Source: Bacillota bacterium (GTDB lineage Bacteria > Bacillota > Clostridia > Peptostreptococcales > Anaerovoracaceae). Taken from it: a stretch of 22,201 bases of DNA. A model generated the notes under the pieces. It had not been told where the DNA came from. It saw only the letters and a program-made list of their open reading frames with translations, and did no database searches. Position 1 is the stretch's first letter. Every line of letters begins with the position of its first letter. The stretch covers positions 1-22,201 of the forward strand of contig JAFYFK010000173.1 in assembly GCA_017543805.1 (NCBI GenBank). The letters run 5' to 3'. A program made the translations under genes and the position numbers. Positions 8,310 to 16,959 of this stretch are shown here, in pieces.

Positions 8310-9308
8310 ATGGATGAAGAACTGAGAAAACAGGGGACAGATACGGCCATGGCAAACAGCGGGGCGAAGTCTTACGACAACACCGTCTCGATCGACCGGC
8401 TGTATGACGCGCAGCGACAGGCGAAAGCCGCGGAGCTGGAGGCGGCGTATAATCAGGGCCGCTCCAACATCGAGGCGTCCCGGGAGCAGATCGCCCCGAC
8501 GTATCAGGCGCAGCGCAATGCGGCCGCTGTCGATTGGGAACGCCAGCGTCGCAACTTCCTTGAGGGTGCTGCCCGCAGTGGGATCAACACCGGCGCGGGC
8601 TCGCAGGCGCAGCTTGCCATGATGGGCCAGCAGCAGCGGGCACAGACGGCGCTCGGCACGGCGCAGGCGAACGCGGAAGCCGCGGCGGAGCGTCAGCTTG
8701 CGGATTTGTATAACACCTATCAGACGAATCTCGGCGCGGCCAATGCCGGCATCGAGGCGCAACGGACGGCGGCGCAGATCGCCGAACGCAGCAAGCAGTA
8801 TGACCGGGATCTCGCCCAGGCGCAGGCGCTCGCACAGTACGGGGACTTCTCCGGCTACGGTAGGGTCTACGGGGACGACGCGGCGCGGCGCATGTCTGAC
8901 ATGTGGGCAATGCAGAACCCGGACGCGGCGTATATCACCGGACATATTACGCAGGGCCAGCGGGACAACATCAAGGCGGGCCGGCCGATCAACCAAGGGC
9001 TTGACAGCAGCGGCCAGCCGGTCGTCCCTGTGGGCGGCGGTTACAGCGACCCGTGGGCCTACGGCGGCAGCGGATGGAACGGAAGCGGTTCTACGCCGTC
9101 TGAATCGCCTGAACCGACTGACACAGCAAGAATCGCACAAGCGGCAATTGACGCAGCACGGCAAGGCGGAGCATCCGTTTATCAGGGTGAATCCGGAATT
9201 AGAGGCGTGCTTGACAGGGCCGTTGATAGCGGCGAAATCTCGCAGCATCAAGCCGATGTGGCGGCGCAGGCTGCTCTTGAATACTTGAGATGGGGCGGCA
9301 GATCTTAA
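8310..9308 (+). CDS. Putative internal virion (DNA ejection) protein, coiled coil
   Basis: 332 residues, start ATG 8310 behind AAGGGGG. Residues about 30-180 are extremely Ala/Gln/Arg-rich with heptad-like spacing (AQRQAKAAELEAAYNQG..., AAAERQLADLYNTYQ...), predicting long helices. Residues 215-270 are Gly/Ser/Pro-rich and flexible (VPVGGGYSDPWAYGGSG). A short helical domain ends the protein (GVLDRAVDSGEISQHQADVA). Composition, size and position just before a giant virion protein match ejection proteins of podoviruses (the roles of P22 gp7/gp20 or T7 gp14/gp15). These are packed inside the head and form a conduit through the cell envelope. I do not recognise a specific family; this is an architectural inference. 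Confidence 0.5.
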   Translation: MDEELRKQGTDTAMANSGAKSYDNTVSIDRLYDAQRQAKAAELEAAYNQGRSNIEASREQIAPTYQAQRNAAAVDWERQRRNFLEGAARSGINTGAGSQAQLAMMGQQQRAQTALGTAQANAEAAAERQLADLYNTYQTNLGAANAGIEAQRTAAQIAERSKQYDRDLAQAQALAQYGDFSGYGRVYGDDAARRMSDMWAMQNPDAAYITGHITQGQRDNIKAGRPINQGLDSSGQPVVPVGGGYSDPWAYGGSGWNGSGSTPSESPEPTDTARIAQAAIDAARQGGASVYQGESGIRGVLDRAVDSGEISQHQADVAAQAALEYLRWGGRS

Positions 9309-9331
9309 CAACACAATGCAGGTGATGTGAC

Positions 9332-12300
9332 ATGAGCATTTTAGACGAACTTGCAAAAGTGGGAAGCGGTACGGCTACGGTTGGCAATCAACAGTCTGGG
9401 TCTACCAATGCAAATCAGGGGCAGCAGATCACTGTTGCCCCTCGCCGTATGAGCGGGGAGGAACGGGCAGAGCAAAACGCGCCGGCGGCTCCGAAAGTCG
9501 ATGTTCTCAGCGATACGCTGAAAAACCTCGGCCTTCTCAACACCGATTACGCGGCGAAAGAGGCAGAGTACAAGGCGGCGCAGGACGCCTATACGAAAGC
9601 GATGCAGAACGCGCCCGCTGACGCCGATTTTGACACCTATCTCCAGCCGTACCGCGACCGGGCGAACGCGGCGGAAGCGGCGCTCCGAAGCTCGCGGCAG
9701 AACTATGAGAACGCGGGCGGGGAGATTAAGAAAACCAATTGGGGGAACCTCCTATCAAACCGCAATGATGCCGGTTGGACTTCTGCGCTGCTCGGGACAA
9801 TGAAGGGAGCCGATTTCCTCGCCGGCGATTTTGTAGATGAGGGCCGAGTCCTTGCCGATCAAACGCTTCGTGGCATTTCCGGCGGGAAATGGGGTCTTGA
9901 TCTTGAAAAGGGGTCTTTGCTTGACAGAGCAATCGCAGAGCGGGAGGCGCATCTTGACGCGCTCAATAGAGGAAATGAACAAAACGTAGGCGAAAACGAC
10001 AAGGCCGCTCAAGCGGTTTCTAAGTATATGCCTACAGTTGTTCAGGCTATTCCGCAAGCGGTTCTCGCGTTAATGACGATGGGCGGATCTGCTGGCACAC
10101 AAGCATCTACAGCGGCATTACAACAGGCCGCTATGCTTTCAAACAGCAGCAACGCGGCACAAGTTCTTATCCCTGCCGCGAAAGCCTTTGCCTCACAGCT
10201 TAAAGACCCACAGTGGGGCATGTCCTTTATCAGCACTGTTGGCAACGATTATGAGGAAGCACTTGCCGATGGAGCGAGCCAAACACAGGCGGCTATCTAT
10301 GCACTTCTCACGTCCGGAGTCAACGCCACAATCGAAGTTGGCGGCGGTGATGAAACCCTTGGCGGTCTCCAAAAATTGCCCGAGAGTTGGAGGCGCGCTA
10401 TTCAGGCTGGCGACAACAACGCTTTGCTCCAGCTTGTCAAGAGTGCAAAAGGCGAAGTTCTGGAAGAGATCGAGCAAGGCATTACATCAGAGTCTATGAA
10501 GAGCCTCTACCGAGATGTGTCTGCCAGCGAAATCTTTGACCCGGAGCGGATGAAAGAAGAGGCGAAGGGCGCGGCAATCACTTCGCTTTTCCTCGGCGGT
10601 GGACAGATGGCGGCGACGAATGCGATCGAATCCGCCGCACAGCGTAGGAGTAGAGGCGCACAGCAGGTTCTTGACCTTGTTCAGCCCACACAGGCCGCAG
10701 CGGGAACCGCGCCAGTGCAGAACGCCGCAGAAACGCCCTCAGAAGCTCCGCAGCCCGTCGCCCCTGAAAGTGTACCGGCGGAAGCCCCGGCGGCAGAGAG
10801 CGCCCCTGCTCCGGCGTTAAACAACGGAGAAACGGTGGCGCGGACAATCGAGGAGCGTATCGCAGAGAACCAGCGCCGGATGGACGAGATCAATCGGCAG
10901 CTTGACAACCTTCCGGAAGACATTACGGACGAAGAAGTAAACGCGCTGGTCAATGAGGGCATGAGGCTCGACCAGGAAAGCCGCGCCCTTGAATTCGAAG
11001 CGACACAGCAGGCCCGCATCCAGGGCGGCGAAGTTTCCAGCGAATTCGGTACGCCGGAAAACCATATTGACAACAGGACAAATGCGAGCGTTGCAAGCCA
11101 GAGAGTAAAGGCGTTCCAGTTCGACCATCCGGAGCTGCACGATTACTTTGTGGAAGCGGCGAAAGTGCTTGCGGATCAGGTCATGTCGGCAGAGACGAAT
11201 ACGCTTGTACGCGCCGGTCAAAAGGGAAGCGCGGTCAAGCGTGGCCCCGTCCGTATGCTTATGGATCTCGGCATGACAAAGCCCCGTATCATGCAATGTC
11301 TTAATGACATTATCCAGAACAACGGGGCGGAGAACTATGCGGATGCAAAGCGCGTTGAGATCGTCTTGAATGACATGATGACCAACGGCTGGATCGGCCT
11401 AAACAGGCAGACGCATGACGGAAATCCTGACTATATCGCCGCAAAAGAAAAAATCACCGGCGCCGTCAAATCCGATTCCTGGGAAAAGTATCTCGCAGAC
11501 CGGGAGTGGATGATTAGTACCGGCGATGCCACAGAAGCAGAGCTCCGGGCAGAATGGGAGGCACAGCATCCGGAGTTACGAGAAGAAACCAAACCTAATA
11601 TGATGCCTGACGGGGAAACAGTTTATGTTTCAGATCGGCTGACTAATAGCATCCCGTCTATCGAAGGAATGGAGCCCGTTGCAAACCTTTCAACAGGAGA
11701 CTTGCCGTCCATTTCTACAGATAGTCTTCTTGACAGGGCGCGCGCCATGTTTGAAAAAATCTTTGGCATCGTTAATCGAAAGGGATTTGGCGATGTTGAG
11801 ATTAATAAACGTGGTGCGAAAAATGATCTAAGCCATGGCAACGGTGCCGCAAAAACCGCTGTAATTCCAGCTATTCCAGCAATTATCGAATCAGGTGAGC
11901 AGATTGATTTCCAAAAGAATTGGAAAGGCCGCCCATATGACGGCTATACGTTTGCTGCACCAATAATCCTGGACGGGAAAACAGTGTATGTTGCTGCTGT
12001 AGTTTTGCAAACAAGCAAGAACAAATTCTATCTTCACGAAGTAGTTGATTCTGATGGTAACTATATAAAATTCGGCGATACATCAGAAGCCAACCGAACC
12101 AGCCTTGTCGTCAATGACGACGCTGGGACTTCCGACGTATCGCCGAATATGGGAGATGCTTCTCCCATAAGCAACATACCACAATCCGCCCCGGTTGTCA
12201 ATGGGGAGAGCGGTCCGGGCCTGCCGCCGACAGATACGACGACGGCTGAAAGCACTAATGGCAGGGGGCGGGAACGTGAGCGCGGCGTCAGCAAAGACGT

Positions 12301-15300
12301 CCGTACCAACCCGAATACGGACGAACCGCTGCGGGACAGTTTCGAGCAGAACCGCGAAATGTATCACCAGCTCACCAACGCCGAAGTAACGGAACGGGCG
12401 AACGCGATCATTGACAAGGGCTTTGACGCAGCAAGAAGCGAAGTCGAGCAGGCAATCGGACGGGCAAAAGCGGGCATGAAGCTCCCGCCGGAAATCGCCG
12501 TTGCCGGTTATCAGATTGCAAATGAAATGTCTCGCCGCGGCGATCTTGAGTCTGCCAGGAATCTGTGCGCTGATATTGCCGCAGAGCTTACAGCAGGCGG
12601 TCAGCTTGGCCAGATTGGGCGGCTGATCCTCAATTCCGATCCTGCTGTGCGAGGCATGACCGTGCAGAAGATCGTGGACAAACTCAACGATGGCCTTTCT
12701 GAGCGGCAAAAAGCGAAGAACCGCAATCGTGGAGTCGGCGATGAAAGCGGGCAAATCTCCGTTGATGATGCGCTTGTTGATTCGTATGTTAACGCCGAAG
12801 ATGATGCGGCGGCAAGTGCAGCCCTTGAACAGATCGAGCAGAACATTGCCGACCAGATCCCGGCGACATTTCGAGATAAGTTTACCGCGCTGCGTTACTT
12901 GAACATGCTCGGAAACCTCAAGACGCAGGGACGCAACATTATCGGCAATACGCTGATGCTCGTTGCGACGAACGCAAAATACACTACGCAAAGCGTAGCG
13001 GAACTTGCGGCGGCTGTTGCTTCCGGAGGCAAGTATCAGCGCAATACGTCACTGTTTGCCAACGCAGACCTGCGGAGGCAGGCGGCGGCAGACTTCGACG
13101 CCAACATCGACGAAATCAAAGGCGAGAGCCGATACGCTGACGTTGCAAAGCAATCAATCAGAAGCATCGCGGATAAGCAGAGAGTTTTTGATAGCAAAAT
13201 TCTTGAAGGTGCCCGGAAGGCCACGAATTGGGCGATGGACCAGGGCGACGTCATTTTCATGCGCGCTGTCTACACGAGAGCATTTGCCGGGTGGATGCAG
13301 GCGCACGGAGTTACAGACGTTGCCAACGCGACAGCAGATCAGCTTTCCAGCGCCCGTGCCTTTGCTGCGAAAGAGGCGCAGGAAGCGACTTTCCATGACA
13401 ACAACGCCGTTTCGGATTGGGTATCAAGAATAGGGCGAGGCCAGAATACGCCGGCCGCGGTGCGGGCCGTTTCGGAGGGTATCATGCCGTTCCGAAAGAC
13501 GCCGGCCAACGTCGCCGTACGAGCTGTTGAGTATTCGCCTGTTGGCATTGCCGAAACCGTCTATAAGGGCGTGCAGGCCGCAAAAGGGAACGCGACGGCC
13601 GCGGACGTCATCAATAGCGCGGCAAAGAACGCAACAGGCACGGCGCTTGCTATCGCAGGATTTTTCCTTGCAGCAGCAGGGAAAGCTCGCGGCAGCGGCA
13701 ACGACGAAGACAAAGAGCTGAACGACTTCCAGAAAATGCAGGGAGCGATGGATTACTCCGTAAAGATCGGAGACACACATATCTCTTTGTCGCAGTTTGC
13801 CCCGTCGGCAATCCCGTTCTTTATGGGTGTCAAATTGCAAGAGCTTCTTGCCAATAATGAGGACCTTTCGCTTGACAACATCGGAGACATGCTGGGCGTC
13901 ATCTCAGATCCTATGCTGGAAATGTCGATGCTCCAGGGCGTCAATGATCTGATCGGGGACATTGCGTCTCTGAACGGGAATACTGATGCGATCCCGTCGC
14001 TTGTTGCGAACGCGGCCCTGTCCTATTTGTCTCAGGGCCTCACAAACACTTTGCTCGGCCAGGCGGAGCAGGCAAGTGAAGCGAATCGGCAGACAACCTA
14101 CTCCGACACGAAGAGCAAAGATGCAAATGCAATTGACCAACTTCTCGGGTCGAAAGGGCAGTATCAAATCGGCAAGATGTCCGCGAAAATGCCCGGATGG
14201 GACTATAACCAGCAGGACTATGTTGACGCCTGGGGCCGGACGCAGAGTAATGGAGAATCTGGTAAACGGATCATTAATGCGTTTATCAATCCAACGTATC
14301 TGAGCGGAGACCGCAGCACAAAAGTTGACACCGAGCTGGAGCGCCTGCACAACGAAAACGCGGATGTTGAGGGCTTCCCGAATGTCTTCCCGCAGAAGCG
14401 CAGCCGCAGCGCAACGATCGGCGACGGCATTGTTATGACGCCGGACGAGTATCTGGAATACAGCAAAGCCGCCGGGCAGAAAAAGCTGGAGCTTGTCAGC
14501 GATTTCATGGACAGCGCCGAGTACAAGACGCTCTCCGACACGCAGCGGGCCGAAGTCATCCAGAACTTGTATTCGTTTGCCGACGATCTTGCCTTGCAGG
14601 GGATCAAGCGAGACAACGGCATCACGAAGCAGAGCGATTACCAGAAGCTTCTATCTGGTAAAGACGCCCCCGGCACCGGCTACGACGTGCCAGCGCTGAA
14701 AGAAAAGAACGCCGGGGAATACATCGCGTTCAATTCTGCGTATTCGTCGGCTCAGAAAGACGCCGATTACAATGTGATTGACGATCTGCTAAAACAGTAT
14801 TCTAAGCTGGACAGCAATACAAGGGATGTCCTCACAGCGAAGAATCCGAAAGACCTGAAAAACCTGCTCGCATTTGGGAACGCCGGTTCCGGCTCCGAAA
14901 GCTATTACAAAATCAAGGCGGCAATCGGAGACGCGCAATGGGATCTTGACGCGAACAGCGCCCAGGGAAGCCATGTCCGAATGGCCGGCCTTGCAGATGC
15001 AGACGTTTCAACGGCAGAGAAAGACAAGCTCGTTGACAGCGGCGCGTTCAATCTCTCCGGCACAGCAAAGTCCACTTACGGGATCTTGCGTGATTTCGGT
15101 ATGCAGCCAAAAGACATTTCCCAATGGTTTGAAAATGCTGACTGGTACGCGAGCGGGACGGGGAAAGACCCGAAAGCTGATGGATTGCTTAACGCTTACG
15201 AGGTAGCGACAGCAATCAGCAAGATCCCGAATCTGTCTGACCAGCAACGGAACGCAATGTATCAGCAATTCAAGCAGGCGATTCAAAGGCCGAATGACGC

Positions 15301-15469
15301 ATACGATACCTGGAAAGAGAAGAGTTATACGCAAGCGCTCCGGCAATCGACAAGCTACGGCAGAGTTACAGGCAAAGGCGCAGAAATGCCGAGTACGGCA
15401 GAAGCTACGGCATCAGCCGGACAGACGCAAAACGTCATTGATTATCTGCTCAACCTTGGGCGCAACTAA
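9332..15469 (+). CDS. Giant polyvalent internal virion protein with nuclease-like domain
   Basis: 2,045 residues, start ATG 9332. Layout: an Ala/Gln-rich helical N-terminus (1-150); a hydrophobic Ala/Met-rich region (about 233-290); a Pro/Ala/Glu linker (about 454-500) and coiled coil (505-565); a helical domain (573-710); an alpha/beta domain at about 805-915; a helical region (about 990-1130); a region with a clear hydrophobic segment near 1433-1450 (GTALAIAGFFLAAAG); then long helical repeats to the end. The 805-915 domain (GDVEINKRGAKNDLSHGNG... FYLHEV) has the look of phage BECR-fold (barnase/EndoU/colicin E5-D/RelE) or LPD domains of polyvalent proteins, with His835 and His902 as possible active residues. 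Such proteins are injected with phage DNA. It likely combines conduit and effector roles; the exact domain names need a profile search. Confidence 0.65.
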   Translation: MSILDELAKVGSGTATVGNQQSGSTNANQGQQITVAPRRMSGEERAEQNAPAAPKVDVLSDTLKNLGLLNTDYAAKEAEYKAAQDAYTKAMQNAPADADFDTYLQPYRDRANAAEAALRSSRQNYENAGGEIKKTNWGNLLSNRNDAGWTSALLGTMKGADFLAGDFVDEGRVLADQTLRGISGGKWGLDLEKGSLLDRAIAEREAHLDALNRGNEQNVGENDKAAQAVSKYMPTVVQAIPQAVLALMTMGGSAGTQASTAALQQAAMLSNSSNAAQVLIPAAKAFASQLKDPQWGMSFISTVGNDYEEALADGASQTQAAIYALLTSGVNATIEVGGGDETLGGLQKLPESWRRAIQAGDNNALLQLVKSAKGEVLEEIEQGITSESMKSLYRDVSASEIFDPERMKEEAKGAAITSLFLGGGQMAATNAIESAAQRRSRGAQQVLDLVQPTQAAAGTAPVQNAAETPSEAPQPVAPESVPAEAPAAESAPAPALNNGETVARTIEERIAENQRRMDEINRQLDNLPEDITDEEVNALVNEGMRLDQESRALEFEATQQARIQGGEVSSEFGTPENHIDNRTNASVASQRVKAFQFDHPELHDYFVEAAKVLADQVMSAETNTLVRAGQKGSAVKRGPVRMLMDLGMTKPRIMQCLNDIIQNNGAENYADAKRVEIVLNDMMTNGWIGLNRQTHDGNPDYIAAKEKITGAVKSDSWEKYLADREWMISTGDATEAELRAEWEAQHPELREETKPNMMPDGETVYVSDRLTNSIPSIEGMEPVANLSTGDLPSISTDSLLDRARAMFEKIFGIVNRKGFGDVEINKRGAKNDLSHGNGAAKTAVIPAIPAIIESGEQIDFQKNWKGRPYDGYTFAAPIILDGKTVYVAAVVLQTSKNKFYLHEVVDSDGNYIKFGDTSEANRTSLVVNDDAGTSDVSPNMGDASPISNIPQSAPVVNGESGPGLPPTDTTTAESTNGRGRERERGVSKDVRTNPNTDEPLRDSFEQNREMYHQLTNAEVTERANAIIDKGFDAARSEVEQAIGRAKAGMKLPPEIAVAGYQIANEMSRRGDLESARNLCADIAAELTAGGQLGQIGRLILNSDPAVRGMTVQKIVDKLNDGLSERQKAKNRNRGVGDESGQISVDDALVDSYVNAEDDAAASAALEQIEQNIADQIPATFRDKFTALRYLNMLGNLKTQGRNIIGNTLMLVATNAKYTTQSVAELAAAVASGGKYQRNTSLFANADLRRQAAADFDANIDEIKGESRYADVAKQSIRSIADKQRVFDSKILEGARKATNWAMDQGDVIFMRAVYTRAFAGWMQAHGVTDVANATADQLSSARAFAAKEAQEATFHDNNAVSDWVSRIGRGQNTPAAVRAVSEGIMPFRKTPANVAVRAVEYSPVGIAETVYKGVQAAKGNATAADVINSAAKNATGTALAIAGFFLAAAGKARGSGNDEDKELNDFQKMQGAMDYSVKIGDTHISLSQFAPSAIPFFMGVKLQELLANNEDLSLDNIGDMLGVISDPMLEMSMLQGVNDLIGDIASLNGNTDAIPSLVANAALSYLSQGLTNTLLGQAEQASEANRQTTYSDTKSKDANAIDQLLGSKGQYQIGKMSAKMPGWDYNQQDYVDAWGRTQSNGESGKRIINAFINPTYLSGDRSTKVDTELERLHNENADVEGFPNVFPQKRSRSATIGDGIVMTPDEYLEYSKAAGQKKLELVSDFMDSAEYKTLSDTQRAEVIQNLYSFADDLALQGIKRDNGITKQSDYQKLLSGKDAPGTGYDVPALKEKNAGEYIAFNSAYSSAQKDADYNVIDDLLKQYSKLDSNTRDVLTAKNPKDLKNLLAFGNAGSGSESYYKIKAAIGDAQWDLDANSAQGSHVRMAGLADADVSTAEKDKLVDSGAFNLSGTAKSTYGILRDFGMQPKDISQWFENADWYASGTGKDPKADGLLNAYEVATAISKIPNLSDQQRNAMYQQFKQAIQRPNDAYDTWKEKSYTQALRQSTSYGRVTGKGAEMPSTAEATASAGQTQNVIDYLLNLGRN

Positions 15470-15525
15470 CTTACAACTAACTTACAACTAACTTACAACT
15501 AACTAACAACTGACTAACAACTGAA
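15464..15525 (+). repeat. 11-bp tandem repeat over the giant gene's stop codon
   Basis: Three identical copies of AACTAACTTAC (15464, 15475, 15486) are followed by two diverged copies (AACTAACTAAC, AACTGACTAAC) and a partial one. The first copy supplies the gene's own TAA. Because 11 is not a multiple of 3, the repeats put stop codons in all three forward frames. The embedded TTACAACT word recurs near the attachment site. Confidence 0.85.
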
Positions 15526-15544
15526 TCGTGCCGCCAAAACAAGT

Positions 15545-15585
15545 GCCGCCACACTTCCAGTAATGGGAGTATGGCGGCTTTTTCT
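15545..15585 (+). terminator. Strong terminator at the end of the virion operon
   Basis: GCCGCCA (15545-15551) pairs with TGGCGGC (15572-15578), with further inner pairing (ACTTCC with GGGAGT), followed by TTTTTCT. GTGCCGCCA also occurs 15 bases earlier (15528-15536), giving an alternative left arm. The Shine-Dalgarno of the next gene starts at 15590, just after the T run, so this hairpin also sits in that gene's leader. Confidence 0.8.
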
Positions 15586-15599
15586 ATTTGGAGGTATGT

Positions 15600-15797
15600 A
15601 TGAAACTCTACAGCAGAACCCGAGCCGCCGAAGTCATCGACGAATACGTCCCGAACGAGAAATACCGCTGCGTTCTCAAGCTCCGGCTATGCGAGGATAT
15701 GGGGTATGAAGCGATAGGCGAAGCTGTCGGCTATTCCACGCAATGGGTCAAGGACATTGTACGGAGATACCGGCCGGAGATCATGTCCCTTTTGTAA
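15600..15797 (+). CDS. Small HTH protein, sigma-70 region 4-like
   Basis: 65 residues. ATG 15600 was chosen because GGAGG (15590-15594) lies 5 bases upstream; an in-frame TTG at 15588 would overlap the ribosome site. Residues about 20-58 (RCVLKLRLCEDMGYEAIGEAVGYSTQWVKDIVRRY) follow the sigma-70 region 4 / RNA polymerase sigma-like HTH pattern: one helix, a turn, then a recognition helix in a basic context. Phages of Firmicutes often use small proteins of this kind (ArpU/RinA-type late regulators) to control transcription. Its isolation between two hairpins suggests it is regulated separately from the virion operon. The DNA-binding call is fairly safe; the late-regulator role is inference. Confidence 0.65.
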   Translation: MKLYSRTRAAEVIDEYVPNEKYRCVLKLRLCEDMGYEAIGEAVGYSTQWVKDIVRRYRPEIMSLL

Positions 15798-15810
15798 CTG
15801 AAAGCCACTT

Positions 15811-15850
15811 GAAAACCAGACTCCCGCTTGCTCGTGGAAGTCTGGTTTTC
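15811..15850 (+). terminator. 12-bp perfect hairpin, terminator-like
   Basis: GAAAACCAGACT (15811-15822) and AGTCTGGTTTTC (15839-15850) pair perfectly over 12 bp with a 16-nt loop. The right arm itself ends in four Ts, then CCGTTT. It lies 13 bases after the HTH gene's stop and 10 bases before the GGAGG of the next unit. Confidence 0.65.
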
Positions 15851-15882
15851 CGTTTACAGTGGAGGCGAAAAGAGGGATGCCG

Positions 15883-16269
15883 ATGTACCGCGAATTCAAT
15901 AACAACCCTGTCGCCCGCCGCGCCGGGGACTGCGCCGTCCGCGCCGTCAGCGTGGCGCTCGGTACTAATTGGGAGACGGCCTATTGCATGATCGCGGCCA
16001 TGGGTTTCCAGATGGGAGACATGCCGTCGTCAAATGCTGTTTGGGGTGCGGTGCTCCGGCAGAACGGTTTCCTCCGTGCCGTGCTGCCGAATACATGCCC
16101 GGACTGCTACACTGTCGCGGACTTCGCCGCGGACCATCCGGACGGCGTTTATGTTCTCGGCCTTGACAAGCACGTTGTCACGCTCGCAGACGGCGATTGG
16201 TTCGACACCTGGAATAGTGGGAATGAACCGGTGATTTATTACTGGTACGAAAGGAAGAATGACACATGA
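15883..16269 (+). CDS. Small papain-like cysteine peptidase candidate
   Basis: 128 residues from ATG 15883, which has GAGGG six bases upstream. GTG 15859 and ATG 15877 are alternatives, but MYREFNNNP is the start pattern I associate with similar proteins of gut Firmicutes phages. Possible catalytic residues in papain-like order: Cys17 (AGDCAVRA, start of a helix), His97 (LDKHVVTL, start of a strand) and Asp108/Asn111 (FDTWNSG). A second Cys pair (CPDC, 72-75) could bind metal. The fold resembles C39/bacteriocin-processing or transglutaminase-like cysteine enzymes. No substrate can be named. The stop overlaps the next ATG (ATGA), so it is coupled to a virion-associated-looking module. Catalysis is an inference from residue pattern alone. 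Confidence 0.5.
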   Translation: MYREFNNNPVARRAGDCAVRAVSVALGTNWETAYCMIAAMGFQMGDMPSSNAVWGAVLRQNGFLRAVLPNTCPDCYTVADFAADHPDGVYVLGLDKHVVTLADGDWFDTWNSGNEPVIYYWYERKNDT

Positions 16270-16670
16270 GCGCTTACCCGTTTTCCCCGCAGCCTTACGC
16301 GGGCTATCAGCCTTATTTTCAGAATCCGTTCATGCAGGCTCAACAGCCCCCGGCACAGCCGCCGGCCGCACAAATGACGCCGCCGACGATCCGGGCGGAG
16401 ATCGTGCAGGTCGAAAACGAGACCGCCGCGGCGCAGTACCCCGTCGGAGCTGGCGCGTCTCAGATGATGATTGCCAAGGACGACAGCGCGATCTATGTCA
16501 AGACCGCATCCGCAAACGGGCAGACCGCACTTGACGTGTATGTTAAACGCCCGCCCGCCCCGCCTGCGCCCGCCTTCAACCCCGCGGAGTATCTGCGCAA
16601 GGACGAATTCGATACGCGCCTCGCGGCGTTTCTCGCAGCGCAGGAGCACAGCAAGGAGGCGACGACATGA
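16266..16670 (+). CDS. Pro/Gln/Tyr-rich small accessory protein
   Basis: 134 residues; the ATG at 16266 overlaps the previous stop. The first 45 residues are low-complexity Pro/Gln/Tyr/Phe-rich (SAYPFSPQPYAGYQPYF). They are followed by a small conserved-looking beta segment (EIVQVENETAAAQYPVG... MMIAKDDSAIYVKTAS) and a C-terminal helix (YLRKDEFDTRLAAFLAAQEH). I recognise this layout from small hypothetical proteins of gut Firmicutes phages, where it travels with the neighbouring genes, but I know of no function. An adaptor with a sticky disordered head and a folded core would fit; that is a guess. Confidence 0.6.
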   Translation: MSAYPFSPQPYAGYQPYFQNPFMQAQQPPAQPPAAQMTPPTIRAEIVQVENETAAAQYPVGAGASQMMIAKDDSAIYVKTASANGQTALDVYVKRPPAPPAPAFNPAEYLRKDEFDTRLAAFLAAQEHSKEATT

Positions 16671-16873
16671 GCCTCTTCGATTCTCTCGGCAGCAAGCAGC
16701 AGCAACAGCCGATGAATATGCAGGATATGAGGCGCCAACTCCAGACGAACACGGCGGCGATACTCAAGCAAGCGAATCTCAATGTGCCGGACGGGATGAC
16801 GGACCCGCAGCAGATCGTCTCTTATCTGTTTCAATCCGGACAGATCATGCCGCGGACTCTCCGCCGGCGATAA
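16667..16873 (+). CDS. Small Gln/Met-rich helical protein
   Basis: 68 residues; the ATG at 16667 overlaps the previous stop by ATGA, with AAGGAGGCG upstream. It has a Gln run near the N-terminus (KQQQQPMNMQDMRRQL), followed by a predicted helix-turn-helix-sized pair of helices (DPQQIVSYLFQSGQI) and a basic tail (RTLRRR). No family with a known role is recognised. It belongs to the same coupled set as the cysteine peptidase candidate and the Pro-rich protein. Confidence 0.55.
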   Translation: MSLFDSLGSKQQQQPMNMQDMRRQLQTNTAAILKQANLNVPDGMTDPQQIVSYLFQSGQIMPRTLRRR

Positions 16874-16922
16874 GTGTATTCGACCCGCGGCAGGTGCACA
16901 TGTCGTGGCGAGGATAAATAAC

Positions 16923-16959
16923 CGGGCGAAAGCCCGCTGACCCCGACAGTTAATGGGGT
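16923..16959 (+). promoter_or_regulatory. Tandem hairpins in the leader of the Gly-rich gene
   Basis: The 100-base gap before the Gly-rich gene holds CGGGC-GAAA-GCCCG (16923-16936), a GNRA tetraloop hairpin, and ACCCC...GGGGT (16940-16944 with 16955-16959). The gene's GAAAGGA follows directly at 16961. No T run follows either stem, so this looks more like an mRNA-stabilising or translation-tuning leader than a terminator. No sigma-70-type promoter was convincing in the gap. Confidence 0.5.

Noticed and set aside
15464..15525. CRISPR array
   Set aside because: Units are 11 bp and contiguous, with no spacers and no cas genes.
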